The position numbers and the translations under genes are program-made. From contig JAPOOQ010000153.1 in NCBI GenBank assembly GCA_026713345.1, forward strand, positions 1 to 28,144: 28,144 nucleotides of DNA, written 5' to 3'. Of the stretch, positions 1-7,643 are shown piece after piece (within the stretch, counting starts at the first letter, position 1; every line of letters begins with the position of its first letter). The DNA is from Gemmatimonadota bacterium (lineage in GTDB: Bacteria; Gemmatimonadota; Gemmatimonadetes; Longimicrobiales; Gaopeijiaceae). Below the pieces are notes generated by a model. That model worked only from the letters and a program-made list of their open reading frames with translations, was not told the DNA's origin and did no database searches.

Positions 1-1001
1 ACTTCGATCACCGACTCCGACGCACCGGGCCCGTACCGGTATCCCCCTGCCGGCCATTCCGGGTGGGGCTCCGTCCTCTCCAGGTGGTCCCGCCAGTCGG
101 GTGCGGGCCGGTTGATGTACAACCACATCCGCCCGGCGTCGTCCACCTGCATATCACTCACTGACGTCACGGGCGGCATGTCGGGCCGGGCGATCCGCAT
201 CCCGTTGTCTTCGGGCCACCAGTCGGCGTCCCGCACGATTGTCTCGAGGAGCTCTCCCGTCGCCGGGTCCCAGCGGTCGATGCGGTATTCCAGCTGACGG
301 GCCGACAGCAGGGACCCGTCGGGCGCAATCTCGAGCTGGCGGAAGGACGTAAGGCCTTCGTTCCGCCGAGCCTCGTCCATCGAAAACCGAATCTGTCCGT
401 CCTCTCCCAGGATGTGGACAACGTGCCAGCTCTCCGCGGCCCGGAGGGCCTCGATGGTCGTGTACTGCGAATAGCCGCCCCGGGGAACGTCGAAATCCAT
501 CGCGACCGAACCCCCCGGGAGCACGACCATGTCCCGCCCGTCCCAGGTGGTGCTGCACCCCACCGGCATGGTGCGGAGCACTTCGAAGTCAAGGTCCAGC
601 ACGGTCATGCGCCTTCTTCTTCTGTCGAACACATGCAACTCATCGTTGTGCTCGCGCACCAGCCACACATGCGCGTATTCGCCGGGTCCCTCGCCCGCCC
701 GGCCCACGCGCCGGAACTCCGCGCCGTCCGCCGAGAAGACGGTGAATTCATGCGGCGCCGGGTAGTCGAACGCCATCACGAAACGACCGTCGGAGAGTCG
801 CTGGATGTCGAGCGCGACCGCGATCACGGACTCGCCGTCGGTGCCGAGCACGACATCGGGGGTGATCTCGATCGAGCACGAGGCGCAGAGGCCCTCCGTG
901 AGGACGGTGGCTTCCTGGGCGCGGGCGGTGGCGGGCCCGGCCGAGAGCGCGTGCAGGACGAGGATGACCGGCGTTGCGCCGAACGATGGCAACTTCTTCA
1001 T
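1..1001 (-). CDS. Secreted 6-bladed beta-propeller protein (5' part, runs off the left edge)
   Basis: Reading leftward from an ATG at 1001, the frame is open to the window edge (333 codons), so the C-terminus is missing. Residues 1-29 form a signal peptide (KK, a hydrophobic stretch, then an A-R-A-Q cleavage region), so export is predicted. The mature part has the repeating pattern of 6-bladed propeller proteins: 'RLSDGRFVMAF', then 'FSADGAEFRRVG', and the hallmark GRAGEGPGEY at residues 100-109. Propeller strand patterns continue to the edge. The same GPGE motif occurs in the protein at 14165-15175, so the two are probably paralogues. A Cys pair (CASC, residues 39-42) follows the signal peptide. 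No catalytic residues are visible; a binding or sensing role is only a guess. It is divergent from the NAD salvage operon, and no strong Shine-Dalgarno is seen. Confidence 0.75.
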   Translation of the reverse strand, partial: MKKLPSFGATPVILVLHALSAGPATARAQEATVLTEGLCASCSIEITPDVVLGTDGESVIAVALDIQRLSDGRFVMAFDYPAPHEFTVFSADGAEFRRVGRAGEGPGEYAHVWLVREHNDELHVFDRRRRRMTVLDLDFEVLRTMPVGCSTTWDGRDMVVLPGGSVAMDFDVPRGGYSQYTTIEALRAAESWHVVHILGEDGQIRFSMDEARRNEGLTSFRQLEIAPDGSLLSARQLEYRIDRWDPATGELLETIVRDADWWPEDNGMRIARPDMPPVTSVSDMQVDDAGRMWLYINRPAPDWRDHLERTEPHPEWPAGGYRYGPGASESVIE

Positions 1002-1107
1002 GATGCTGCTCACAGGCTGGGGTACGGCGAGCGTGGGGCCTTCCTGCTAGACTATGACGACAAGCGTGTTGTCAGTGGTTGCACTCCCAACCGGAAGATC
1101 CAGCCTC

Positions 1108-2220
1108 GTGACCCGCCAAAGCCAGGACAACCGGACTCCTCCGCCCGACCCCATCCGCCACGCGGAGCGGCTCGATCCGTCGATCTTCGACTTCCCCGTC
1201 GAGAAGATGCGGGAAGGCTACTACTCCGATAAGTACTTCGTGCGGGCGCGCGAGCTGTTGCTGTCGCGGGGGCGCGGTCCGTCGGTGACGATGCAGTTCT
1301 TCCAGAAGCGCGACGCCGTCGTGGCGGGGACGGATGAGGCGATCGGCATGCTCAAGCTGTGCCTCACCGAGGGCTACGACTTCGGCGACCTCGACGTCCG
1401 CTCGCTGCGCGATGGCGACCGGGCCGGCCCCTGGGAGACGGTCATGTTCGTCACCGGGCCGTATCCGGCCTTCGTGCATCTGGAGACGCTCTGCGCGGGT
1501 GTGCTGGGACGCCGCACCCGCATTGCCACCAACACGCGGGGAGTGGTCGAGGCCGCGTGGCCCAGGCCGATCATGTTCTTCCCGGCGCGCCACGATCACT
1601 GGAGGGTGCAGACGGGGGACGGCTGGGCGGCGCACGTGGCCGGCGCGATCGGGGTGTCGACCGATGCACAGGCTTCGTGGTGGGGGTCGTCGGGGATCGG
1701 CACGGTGCCGCACGGCCTGATCGCGGCGTTCGGCGGGGACACGGTGGCCGCGACGCTGGCTCTGGCGGATTCGCTGTCCGAGGAGGTGCGCATCGTGTCG
1801 CTGGTCGACTTCGACAACGACAGCGTGGGGACGAGCCTGGCGGTGGCGCGCGCGCTCGGGGAGCGGCTGTGGGGGGTGAGGCTCGACACCTCCGGCACCA
1901 TGGTCGACCGCTGCCTGGAGGGCGAGATGGGCGATTTCGACCCGCGCGGCGTGAACACCCGGGTGGTGCACAAGGTGCGCGATGCGCTGGACGCCGAGGG
2001 CTTCGGCCACGTGCGGATCGTGGCGTCGGGCGGGTTCGACGCCGCGAAGATCCGCGCCTTCGAGGAGGCCGGGGTGCCGGTGGACCAGTACGGCGTGGGT
2101 TCGTCGCTGATGCGGGGAGGCTTCGACTACACGGCGGACATCGTGATGGTCGAGGGCAGGCCGGTGTCGAAGGCGGGGCGGTGGCACCGGCCGAATGAGA
2201 GATTGGAGCGGGTGGAGTGA
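1108..2220 (+). CDS. pncB: Nicotinate phosphoribosyltransferase
   Basis: Joins nicotinate to PRPP to give nicotinate mononucleotide in cytoplasmic NAD salvage. The N-terminal stretch IFDFPVEKMREGYYSDKYF is the family signature. Further conserved blocks are the 'FVTGPYPAFVHLETLCAGVL' region followed by RIATNTRG, the mid-protein 'GIGTVPHGLIAAFGGD', and a C-terminal barrel segment RIVASGGFDAAKIRAFEEAG with the 'YGVGSSL' phosphate-site motif. About 370 aa fits the shorter archaeal-type NAPRTase/QPRTase-fold group rather than the longer E. coli type. I chose the GTG at 1108 because GGAAG lies about 10 nt upstream and the 54 nt before it have poor third-position GC. An in-frame ATG at 1054 is the alternative, with no ribosome-binding site visible. 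It overlaps the next gene by 4 nt (GTGA). Confidence 0.85.
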   Translation: MTRQSQDNRTPPPDPIRHAERLDPSIFDFPVEKMREGYYSDKYFVRARELLLSRGRGPSVTMQFFQKRDAVVAGTDEAIGMLKLCLTEGYDFGDLDVRSLRDGDRAGPWETVMFVTGPYPAFVHLETLCAGVLGRRTRIATNTRGVVEAAWPRPIMFFPARHDHWRVQTGDGWAAHVAGAIGVSTDAQASWWGSSGIGTVPHGLIAAFGGDTVAATLALADSLSEEVRIVSLVDFDNDSVGTSLAVARALGERLWGVRLDTSGTMVDRCLEGEMGDFDPRGVNTRVVHKVRDALDAEGFGHVRIVASGGFDAAKIRAFEEAGVPVDQYGVGSSLMRGGFDYTADIVMVEGRPVSKAGRWHRPNERLERVE

Positions 2221-2933
2221 CCGATCGAGCTATTGACTCGCCCGCGCTGGTGGGCTGGATCGTCGACGTCCAGGAAGACTTCATGAACCCGGAGGGCCGC
2301 CTGTACGTGCGCGACCTCTTCGACGGCTCGGATCCCGGCGCGGTCCAGGTGATCCCCGCGCTGGAGGCCGCCACGGCGTGGATGCGCGCGCACTGCGACG
2401 TGATCGTCTACACGGGCGATTGGCACGGCCTCGAAGACGACGAAATCGACCCGGTGGCGCCCGATCCGGCTGCGGGGACCTACCCCCCGCACTGCATGGG
2501 GCGGTCGCCGGACCCCGACGAGCGCGCAGGCGCGGAGGTGATTGCGGAGATCCGGCCGGTGGGTCCGGTGGTGCTGGCCCACGACGCGACGGAGGACGCC
2601 GCCGCCCGCGTGGCACACAGGGCCGTGGCCGAGCGGCGGCCGGTGTTCGTGCAGAAGACGCGGTTCGACGTCTTCCAGGGCAACGCGGCGTGTGAAGCGT
2701 TCGTACGGGCGCTGGGCGATGTGCTGGGCCGCGCGCTCGAGTTCGTGGTGATCGGGGTGGCGCGCGATGTGTGCGTGACCCAGGCCGTCGACGGGCTCCA
2801 GGCGCGCGGCTACGCGGTCACGGCAGTGCGGGACGCGACGTGGGGGCTCGGGCTCGAGGACGAGGCCGCGACGCTGGGGCGGTGGGCGGGGCGGGGGAGG
2901 GTGGTGACGCTGGCGGAGCTGGTGGGGCGGTAG
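2217..2933 (+). CDS. pncA: Nicotinamidase / isochorismatase-family hydrolase
   Basis: Predicted to deamidate nicotinamide to nicotinate, the substrate of the preceding phosphoribosyltransferase. The gene pair therefore forms a complete nicotinamide-to-NaMN salvage step. The isochorismatase-fold triad is visible: Asp in IVDVQEDFMNPEG near residue 18, Lys in VFVQKTRFDVF, and the nucleophile Cys in GVARDVCVTQAV. Metal-site residues fit GDWHG and YPPHCMG. At 238 aa it is somewhat longer than typical PncA (about 180-215 aa). The GTG start overlaps the upstream stop (GTGA), indicating translational coupling. It ends 7 bp from the convergent ppk1 stop, leaving no room for a separate terminator. Family assignment is firm; substrate is inferred from the neighbour. 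Confidence 0.85.
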   Translation: MTDRAIDSPALVGWIVDVQEDFMNPEGRLYVRDLFDGSDPGAVQVIPALEAATAWMRAHCDVIVYTGDWHGLEDDEIDPVAPDPAAGTYPPHCMGRSPDPDERAGAEVIAEIRPVGPVVLAHDATEDAAARVAHRAVAERRPVFVQKTRFDVFQGNAACEAFVRALGDVLGRALEFVVIGVARDVCVTQAVDGLQARGYAVTAVRDATWGLGLEDEAATLGRWAGRGRVVTLAELVGR

Positions 2934-2940
2934 CGCGCCC

Positions 2941-5262
2941 TCAACTCTGCCGCGAACGACGCGAAATCCCCTTGGGTCCCCCGGTGAGGCGCGCGCGCAA
3001 CCGGGTGCCCTCGAACTCCCGTGCGTGCGCCCAGGCGATCATCGCATTGAAGGTGCAGGTCTCGCGGCCCTTGAGCGGTGTCCGCTGGATGTAGCTGCCG
3101 TCCGGCCCCATCTCCCAGGCGCAGCGGCGGTCCGCCACCTGGATGTCGAGCACCTGGCGCAATTCGGAGCGCAACGCGGGGCTCTCAACCGGCACCAGTG
3201 CTTCGACGCGGGCGCCAAGGTTGCGTCCCATGCAGTCGGCGGAGCCGATGTAGTACTCCTCGTCCCCGCCGTTGCGGAAGTAGTAGATGCGCGAGTGCTG
3301 CAGGAAGCGCCCGACGATGCTGATCACGCGGATGTTCTCCGACAGCCCCGGGATCCCCGGCCGGATGCGGCAGGTATCGCGCACGATCAGATCCACCTTC
3401 ACGCCCTTTGAGGCGGCCACGTAGAGCGCCCGCGTCACCTCCGGGTCCTCGAGGGCGTTCATCTGGAACTGGATCCGGCCCGGCGACTCCTCGCTGTGGA
3501 CCGCGATCTCGCGCTTGATCCGCTTCAGAATCGCGGGGCGGAGGAACTTCGGCGCAGGCAGCAGCTTCCAGTACTTGCGCTTCGGCTTGTACCCGGTGGT
3601 GAGGTAGTTGAAGAGCTCGGTCAGGTCGGCGCCGATCGAGGGGTCGCTGGTGAGGAGCCCGTGGTCGCAGTAGTGGCGGGCTGTTCCGGCGTGGTAGTTG
3701 CCGGTCCCGACATGTGCATAGCGGCGCAGGCCGTCGTGGTCCTGGCGGACGACCAGCGTGACCTTGCAGTGGGTCTTGAGGCCGAGTACCCCGTAGGTGA
3801 CGTGGACCCCGTGCCGGGCGAGCGCGTTCGCCCACTGGATGTTCGCCGCCTCGTCGAAGCGCGCGCGCAGTTCGATCACGACCGCCACCTGCTTGCCGTC
3901 GCGGGCCGCGCGCACCAGGTGGTCGATGATGCTGCTGCGCGGGGCCATCCTGTAGAAGGTCATCTTGATCGCCCGCACCTTCGGGTCGTGCGCCGCGTCG
4001 CGCAGGAAACGCAGCACCGAGGTGTCGAAGGCCTGGTAGGGGTGGTGCAGCAGGAACGGCCCCTCCTCGCGAACGAGGTGGAAGATGTTGCGGCCGGTCA
4101 GCAGATCGGGGTGCTCGGACGGTTGGTGGGGGGGATCCTTCAGGCTGGGACGGGGGAGGTCGTGAAGGGCCATGAGGTCGGCCAGCCCGAGAAGCCCGTC
4201 CCCCTCGAACACGTCGGAATCCCGCAGACCGAGTTCGCTGGCGAGCATCTGGAGACGTCCGGGATCGAACCCCTCCTGCACCTGCAGCCGGACGATCGGC
4301 GCCAGCCGCTGCTTCCGCAGTCCCGCCTCGATCAGTTCGAGCAGGTCGTCGGCCATGTCCTCGTCCACGTCGTAGATCGCGTTGCGCGTGACCCGGAAGA
4401 ACTCGCAGGCGAGGATCTCCATGCCCGGGAAGAGCAGGTCCAGGTTGTGGGCCATCACGCTCTCGAGGGGCACCCAGACGGTTGCGTCGTCCACCTGGAC
4501 GAAGCGGGGGATGCCCGCGCCGACCGGGACCTTGACCCGCGCGAGCGACACGTGCTCGTCCCCCGGGTAACGCAGCGTCACCAGCAGATTGAGCGAGAGG
4601 TTCGAGATGAAGGGGAAGGGGTGGGCGGGATCCGTCGCCTGGGGCGTCACCAGCGGGTAGATGTTCCGCACGTAGTGCTTGCGGAGCCACTTCCTCTCTC
4701 CGGCCTCGAGGTCGTCCCAGTCGACGATGCGGATGTCTTCGGCGGCGAGCTGGCCGATAACGGTGCGGGCGGCTTCACGCTGCCTGGCCTCCAGGTGCGA
4801 CACCACCTCGTAGCACTGCTCGATCTGCTCGAAGGGGGTGCGGCCGTCCACCGTCCGCTCGGTGATTCCGGCCTCGACCTGCTGCTTCAGGCCCCCGATC
4901 CGCTTCATGAAGAACTCGTCGAGGTTCGAACCGAGGATCGAGAGAAACTTGAGGCGCTCGAGGAGCGGGGTGCGCTCGTCCTCGGCCTCGTTGAGGACCC
5001 GGAAGTTGAAGTTGAGCCAGGTGAGCTCGCGGTTCAGGTAGTATTCCGGCCTGGCAAGGTCGTGGCCGTCCGGCGGGTTCGGGATGGGGGTGGGGTCGGC
5101 CGGCGTGCGCGCGGGCCCGGTGTCAGGAGCGCCCGCACCGGGTCGCGCACCCGTGCCGGAACGCGTGGGCGTACCGGGGGTATTGACTGCAGCGTCTCGC
5201 GACTCCGTGGTCCGCCCGGACGGGGACTCTTCCCGCAACCGTGCCGATGCTGATTTCGACAT
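2941..5262 (-). CDS. ppk1: Polyphosphate kinase 1
   Basis: Reversibly polymerises the terminal phosphate of ATP into polyphosphate. The order of family blocks is intact: the N-domain YYLNRELTWLNFNFRVL (about residues 74-90), the head domain, then the two catalytic C-domains. The autophosphorylated His lies in RYAHVGTGNYH (His517) and the second essential His in QHSRIYYFRNGG (His656). At 773 aa it exceeds the roughly 690-aa norm, mostly because of a low-complexity Pro/Gly/Thr/Arg leader of about 70 residues. The start is the ATG at 5262, at the edge of the AT-rich sequence 5255-5280. The frame stays open a further 130 codons upstream through the repeat-bearing intergenic region, but that stretch has no PPK similarity and I exclude it. 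A start further inside the leader is possible. Confidence 0.93.
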   Translation of the reverse strand: MSKSASARLREESPSGRTTESRDAAVNTPGTPTRSGTGARPGAGAPDTGPARTPADPTPIPNPPDGHDLARPEYYLNRELTWLNFNFRVLNEAEDERTPLLERLKFLSILGSNLDEFFMKRIGGLKQQVEAGITERTVDGRTPFEQIEQCYEVVSHLEARQREAARTVIGQLAAEDIRIVDWDDLEAGERKWLRKHYVRNIYPLVTPQATDPAHPFPFISNLSLNLLVTLRYPGDEHVSLARVKVPVGAGIPRFVQVDDATVWVPLESVMAHNLDLLFPGMEILACEFFRVTRNAIYDVDEDMADDLLELIEAGLRKQRLAPIVRLQVQEGFDPGRLQMLASELGLRDSDVFEGDGLLGLADLMALHDLPRPSLKDPPHQPSEHPDLLTGRNIFHLVREEGPFLLHHPYQAFDTSVLRFLRDAAHDPKVRAIKMTFYRMAPRSSIIDHLVRAARDGKQVAVVIELRARFDEAANIQWANALARHGVHVTYGVLGLKTHCKVTLVVRQDHDGLRRYAHVGTGNYHAGTARHYCDHGLLTSDPSIGADLTELFNYLTTGYKPKRKYWKLLPAPKFLRPAILKRIKREIAVHSEESPGRIQFQMNALEDPEVTRALYVAASKGVKVDLIVRDTCRIRPGIPGLSENIRVISIVGRFLQHSRIYYFRNGGDEEYYIGSADCMGRNLGARVEALVPVESPALRSELRQVLDIQVADRRCAWEMGPDGSYIQRTPLKGRETCTFNAMIAWAHAREFEGTRLRARLTGGPKGISRRSRQS

Positions 5263-5340
5263 GACGTAAACATATGTTATGGGGCTTCGCGAAACCAGAA
5301 ACGACGCAGCGGGCTGCTGGCAGTCCGTGGATGAATCCGC

Positions 5341-5445
5341 GCGAGCACCGAGAGCGACGAGGCGCCGGGCTGGCAAGGCGCCTTGAGAGGCGAATAGCAG
5401 CGCTATTCGTCCGAAAGGCAACGAAGAGCGGAGCCTTGAGGATGT
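5341..5445. repeat. GC-rich dyad element, REP/MITE-like core
   Basis: Contains a perfect 12-nt palindrome CAAGGCGCCTTG (5374-5385). An 8-bp inverted repeat, CGAATAGC / GCTATTCG, flanks a 3-nt spacer (5391-5409). The short words GGCGCC and GCCTTGAG each recur within the element. The transcript could fold into adjacent hairpins on either strand. Its style (alternating AAGGC and ACGAAG words around a central palindrome) resembles short dispersed bacterial repeats, but no second copy is in this window, so the repeat status is inferred. Confidence 0.45.
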
Positions 5446-5450
5446 GACAT

Positions 5451-5492
5451 GTAAAGAAAACACGACAATTCGTAAAGCATACACTACAGTGT
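5451..5492 (+). repeat. Tandem 21-bp repeat, copy A
   Basis: Two tandem units start with GTAAAG at 5451 and 5472, exactly 21 bp apart. Both match GTAAAG-N3-ACA-N2-ACA-N4. Aligned unit by unit with copy C (reverse strand, 20386-20427), 36 of 42 positions are identical. It is strongly AT-rich against a GC-rich background. It lies about 160 bp upstream of the lipoprotein start and about 190 bp upstream of ppk1. Confidence 0.85.
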
Positions 5493-5640
5493 GGCTTGGT
5501 CGGCGAAGCGGCCCAGCGCGGATGAATCGCCGCTCGAATGCCGCGGGGGTTTCGTCCACGGGCTGCTTGCCGTCCTCCGGTTGACGGACCGGGCGGCGGC
5601 GGTCAGTTTGCTTCAGCGGGCCCGCCGCACTTTCCGCCTG

Positions 5641-5646
5641 AGGAGG
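5641..5646 (+). promoter_or_regulatory. Shine-Dalgarno for the small lipoprotein gene
   Basis: A perfect AGGAGG sits 6 nt before the ATG at 5653. It decides this start over an in-frame ATG at 5491, whose extra 54 residues lack protein-like character and would bury the signal peptide. Confidence 0.85.
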
Positions 5647-5652
5647 ATCCAA

Positions 5653-6159
5653 ATGAAGAGGTTCATCGCGTTAGTTGCCGTGGCAGCCACAGGCTGTGTT
5701 TCTTCCGCCCCTGTCTCCTTTTCCGGGGTCGCGCCTCCGGGCCGGGACACCGCCTATCAGTGCGCGGTGGCCCAGCTCAACATCATGGGATACACCATCG
5801 AGGACGGTAACGCCGATGCCGGCTTTGTCCGTGGACGCAAACAGACATCGGGGATCGGGACACAGATTGTTACCGGCAACACCTATCACGATTTGCTGAG
5901 GGCCCAGGTTTTCGACAACCCGGCCACCGGTGAGACCAACCTGACGGTTGTGGCCTCGCGGATCGCGGATCATGACGTGAGCCTGATCGGGGCCCTGGCC
6001 GGCGACGAACCCGAACAGGGGGAGGATGTTCTCGGCCCCTCCGAGAGCGGCAAGTCCGATGCCAGGACGCTGCTCGCCAACTGCGGGGTCTCCAATGTGA
6101 CCGGCAATTCGGAGGGGCAGGCGGAGGACCTGCTCCAGGGAACGGTTGACAGCTTCTGA
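5653..6159 (+). CDS. Small lipoprotein of unknown function, first gene of the men operon
   Basis: A 168-aa protein starting MKRFIALVAV, with a lipobox ending ATGC at Cys15, so lipidation and envelope anchoring are predicted. The mature region reads like a small alpha/beta domain: 'DTAYQCAVAQLNIMGYTIED' followed by 'ADAGFVRGRK', a pattern seen in uncharacterised lipoproteins. There is then a segment 'TNLTVVASR' and a late Cys ('LLANCG'). The C-terminal tail is acidic and Gly/Ser-rich. I do not recognise a named family or active site. Its 3' end overlaps the predicted menF start by 14 nt, so it is probably co-transcribed with the menaquinone genes. A functional tie to menaquinone synthesis is not shown. 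Confidence 0.8.
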   Translation: MKRFIALVAVAATGCVSSAPVSFSGVAPPGRDTAYQCAVAQLNIMGYTIEDGNADAGFVRGRKQTSGIGTQIVTGNTYHDLLRAQVFDNPATGETNLTVVASRIADHDVSLIGALAGDEPEQGEDVLGPSESGKSDARTLLANCGVSNVTGNSEGQAEDLLQGTVDSF

Positions 6160-7636
6160 CCCGCCTTCGGGCTCGGCGAGGGCCGGGTTGCCGCCGCTGA
6201 CCTCGCCGGGATTCCATCAGGTCCGGCGTGAGGTCGCGTCGGTGCGCCCCGGCCTCTTTCTGCATCTCTCCGCCGGCGGACCTCGGGGCTTCTGGGCCTC
6301 GGGCGACCGCTGGATCGCGCATTGCGGTGTGATCGGCGAGGTGGCGGTCGAATCCGATGCTCGCGACTCCGGCGGCTCGCGGTTCGGCAGCGTGCAGGAC
6401 CGGGCGGGGCATGTCTTCTCCCGGATTGCGGGCGACGGAACCAGGGCGAGGCTCTTCGGGGGATTCTCGTTTTCGCCCCGCCCCAACGGCGATTCCGTCT
6501 GGTCGCGCTTCCCGCCCGCCCTCTTCCACCTTCCGGAGGTGGAGTTGGAGCACCACCCCGACCGCAGGGTCTGCACGCTCGTGGTGCGGGCGCGGGACCG
6601 CGGGGCGGCCGAGGATGCCTGGAAGCGCTGGGCGGCGGCGTTGGCGGGCGGGACGGCCGCGCTGCCGGCCGGGAGGGCTCCGTCGCGGGGCGGGACCCGT
6701 TCGTTGCGGGGCCGGGCTTCCCCTTTGCCGCGTGGGGCTGCCCCGGTTCGCGGTCGCGACCAGCCGCTGCAGCTTGGCAACTCCCAGCGCCCCGGGAGCG
6801 AGCGGGCGGCTTGGGGTCGCGTGGTGTGGGATTCGCTGAGCAGGATCGGGACCGGCGAGGCGGAGAAGGTGGTGCTCGCCCGCACGCTGGATGTCACGCC
6901 TGCGGCGCCTATATCGCCCACGCAACTGGTCGTCGCGCTCTGGGAGGAGAACCACGGCAGCCACGTGTTTCTCTTCGAGCCGGCGCCCGGCCGGGCGATC
7001 GTCGGAGCGGCTCCGGAGAGGATCGTGACGCTGAACGGTGGCGTGTTCAGGGCGACGGCGGTCGCGGGGAGCGCGGCGGTCGGGGCCGATTCGGTGGCGA
7101 CCGCGCAGCTGGCCCGCCGTCTTTTCCACAGTGAGAAGGACCGGGCGGAGCACGACGTGGTCGTAAGGGACATGGTGGCTCGGCTCTCCGCGCTCGGGTG
7201 CATCGTGAAGCGCGATGTCGAGCCGCACGTGCTGGCCCTGGCCCGTATCCAGCACCTGGAAACGAAGATCGCCGCCGAGGTGCCGGACGGAATCTCCGTG
7301 CTCGACATCCTCGGCTCGCTGCACCCAACTCCGGCCGTCTGCGGGATTCCGCGCAATGTGGCGCTGTCGGTCCTGGAGGAGAGCGAACTCTTCGACCGGG
7401 GCTGGTATTCGGGGCCGGTGGGGTGGTTCGACTCGGAGGGCAGGGGGATCTTCGTGCCCGCTCTGCGGTCGGCCGTCAGCGCGGGCGCTCGCTGGCGTCT
7501 GTTCGCGGGAGCCGGGATCGTGCCGGGCTCGGATCCGGCGCTGGAGTGGGAGGAGACCGAACTCAAGTTTCGCCCGGTGCTGCGGGCGTTGGAACGGGCC
7601 GGAGCCGTGGGCAGCTCCGCCGCCGGTTCGGGGTGA
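6146..7636 (+). CDS. menF: Isochorismate synthase
   Basis: Converts chorismate to isochorismate, the first committed step to menaquinone. The chorismate-binding fold fills the C-terminal half: EKVVLAR with the catalytic-type Lys (residues 240-246), FLFEPAPGRAIVGAAPERIV (275-294), SEKDRAEHD (329-337), HPTPAVCGIP (393-402), GWYSGPVGWFD, and GAGIVPGSDP (455-464). The usual AGT-rich block reads AVAGSAAVG. Residues about 165-222 form an Arg/Gly/Pro/Ala-rich low-complexity linker not expected in the family. The start is uncertain: TTG at 6146 (AGGG about 5 nt upstream, overlapping the lipoprotein) or TTG at 6188 (AGGG just upstream). It stops 7 nt before the menD start. MenF rather than salicylate synthase is supported by the neighbouring men genes. 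Confidence 0.9.
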   Translation: MTASDPPSGSARAGLPPLTSPGFHQVRREVASVRPGLFLHLSAGGPRGFWASGDRWIAHCGVIGEVAVESDARDSGGSRFGSVQDRAGHVFSRIAGDGTRARLFGGFSFSPRPNGDSVWSRFPPALFHLPEVELEHHPDRRVCTLVVRARDRGAAEDAWKRWAAALAGGTAALPAGRAPSRGGTRSLRGRASPLPRGAAPVRGRDQPLQLGNSQRPGSERAAWGRVVWDSLSRIGTGEAEKVVLARTLDVTPAAPISPTQLVVALWEENHGSHVFLFEPAPGRAIVGAAPERIVTLNGGVFRATAVAGSAAVGADSVATAQLARRLFHSEKDRAEHDVVVRDMVARLSALGCIVKRDVEPHVLALARIQHLETKIAAEVPDGISVLDILGSLHPTPAVCGIPRNVALSVLEESELFDRGWYSGPVGWFDSEGRGIFVPALRSAVSAGARWRLFAGAGIVPGSDPALEWEETELKFRPVLRALERAGAVGSSAAGSG

Positions 7637-7643
7637 TTCCGGC

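Larger units (their letters stand above)
5263..5652. other. Divergent intergenic region (390 bp) with repeats
   Basis: This gap separates ppk1 (-) from the lipoprotein/men operon (+) and must carry promoters for both. From left to right it holds: an AT-rich stretch with GTAAAC at 5266 that resembles one repeat unit; a GC-rich, dyad-rich core (about 5341-5445); a tandem pair of 21-bp units (5451-5492); and about 150 bp with nothing recognisable except the Shine-Dalgarno at 5641-5646. Both strands have long open frames through parts of it, but with no protein-like character. I could not assign a convincing -35/-10 pair. Confidence 0.7.

Noticed and set aside
154..592. Two ATG-started reverse-strand frames in the first 600 bp
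   Set aside because: The third reverse frame, open from 1001 to the edge, has a signal peptide and propeller motifs; the other two are shadows.
3496..5253. Long open frame on the + strand opposite ppk1
   Set aside because: It is antisense to an unambiguous PPK1 and shows only the Arg/Val/Gly-rich composition expected of a high-GC shadow frame.
5451..5492. CRISPR-like array
   Set aside because: Only two units, contiguous without spacers, and the copies are dispersed; no cas genes are present.
5491..5652. Upstream ATG extension of the small lipoprotein
   Set aside because: It would place 54 Arg-rich residues before a complete signal peptide and ignores the perfect Shine-Dalgarno at 5641-5646.
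5263..5652. 130-codon upstream extension of ppk1
   Set aside because: The frame is open but runs through repeats and has no PPK1 similarity.
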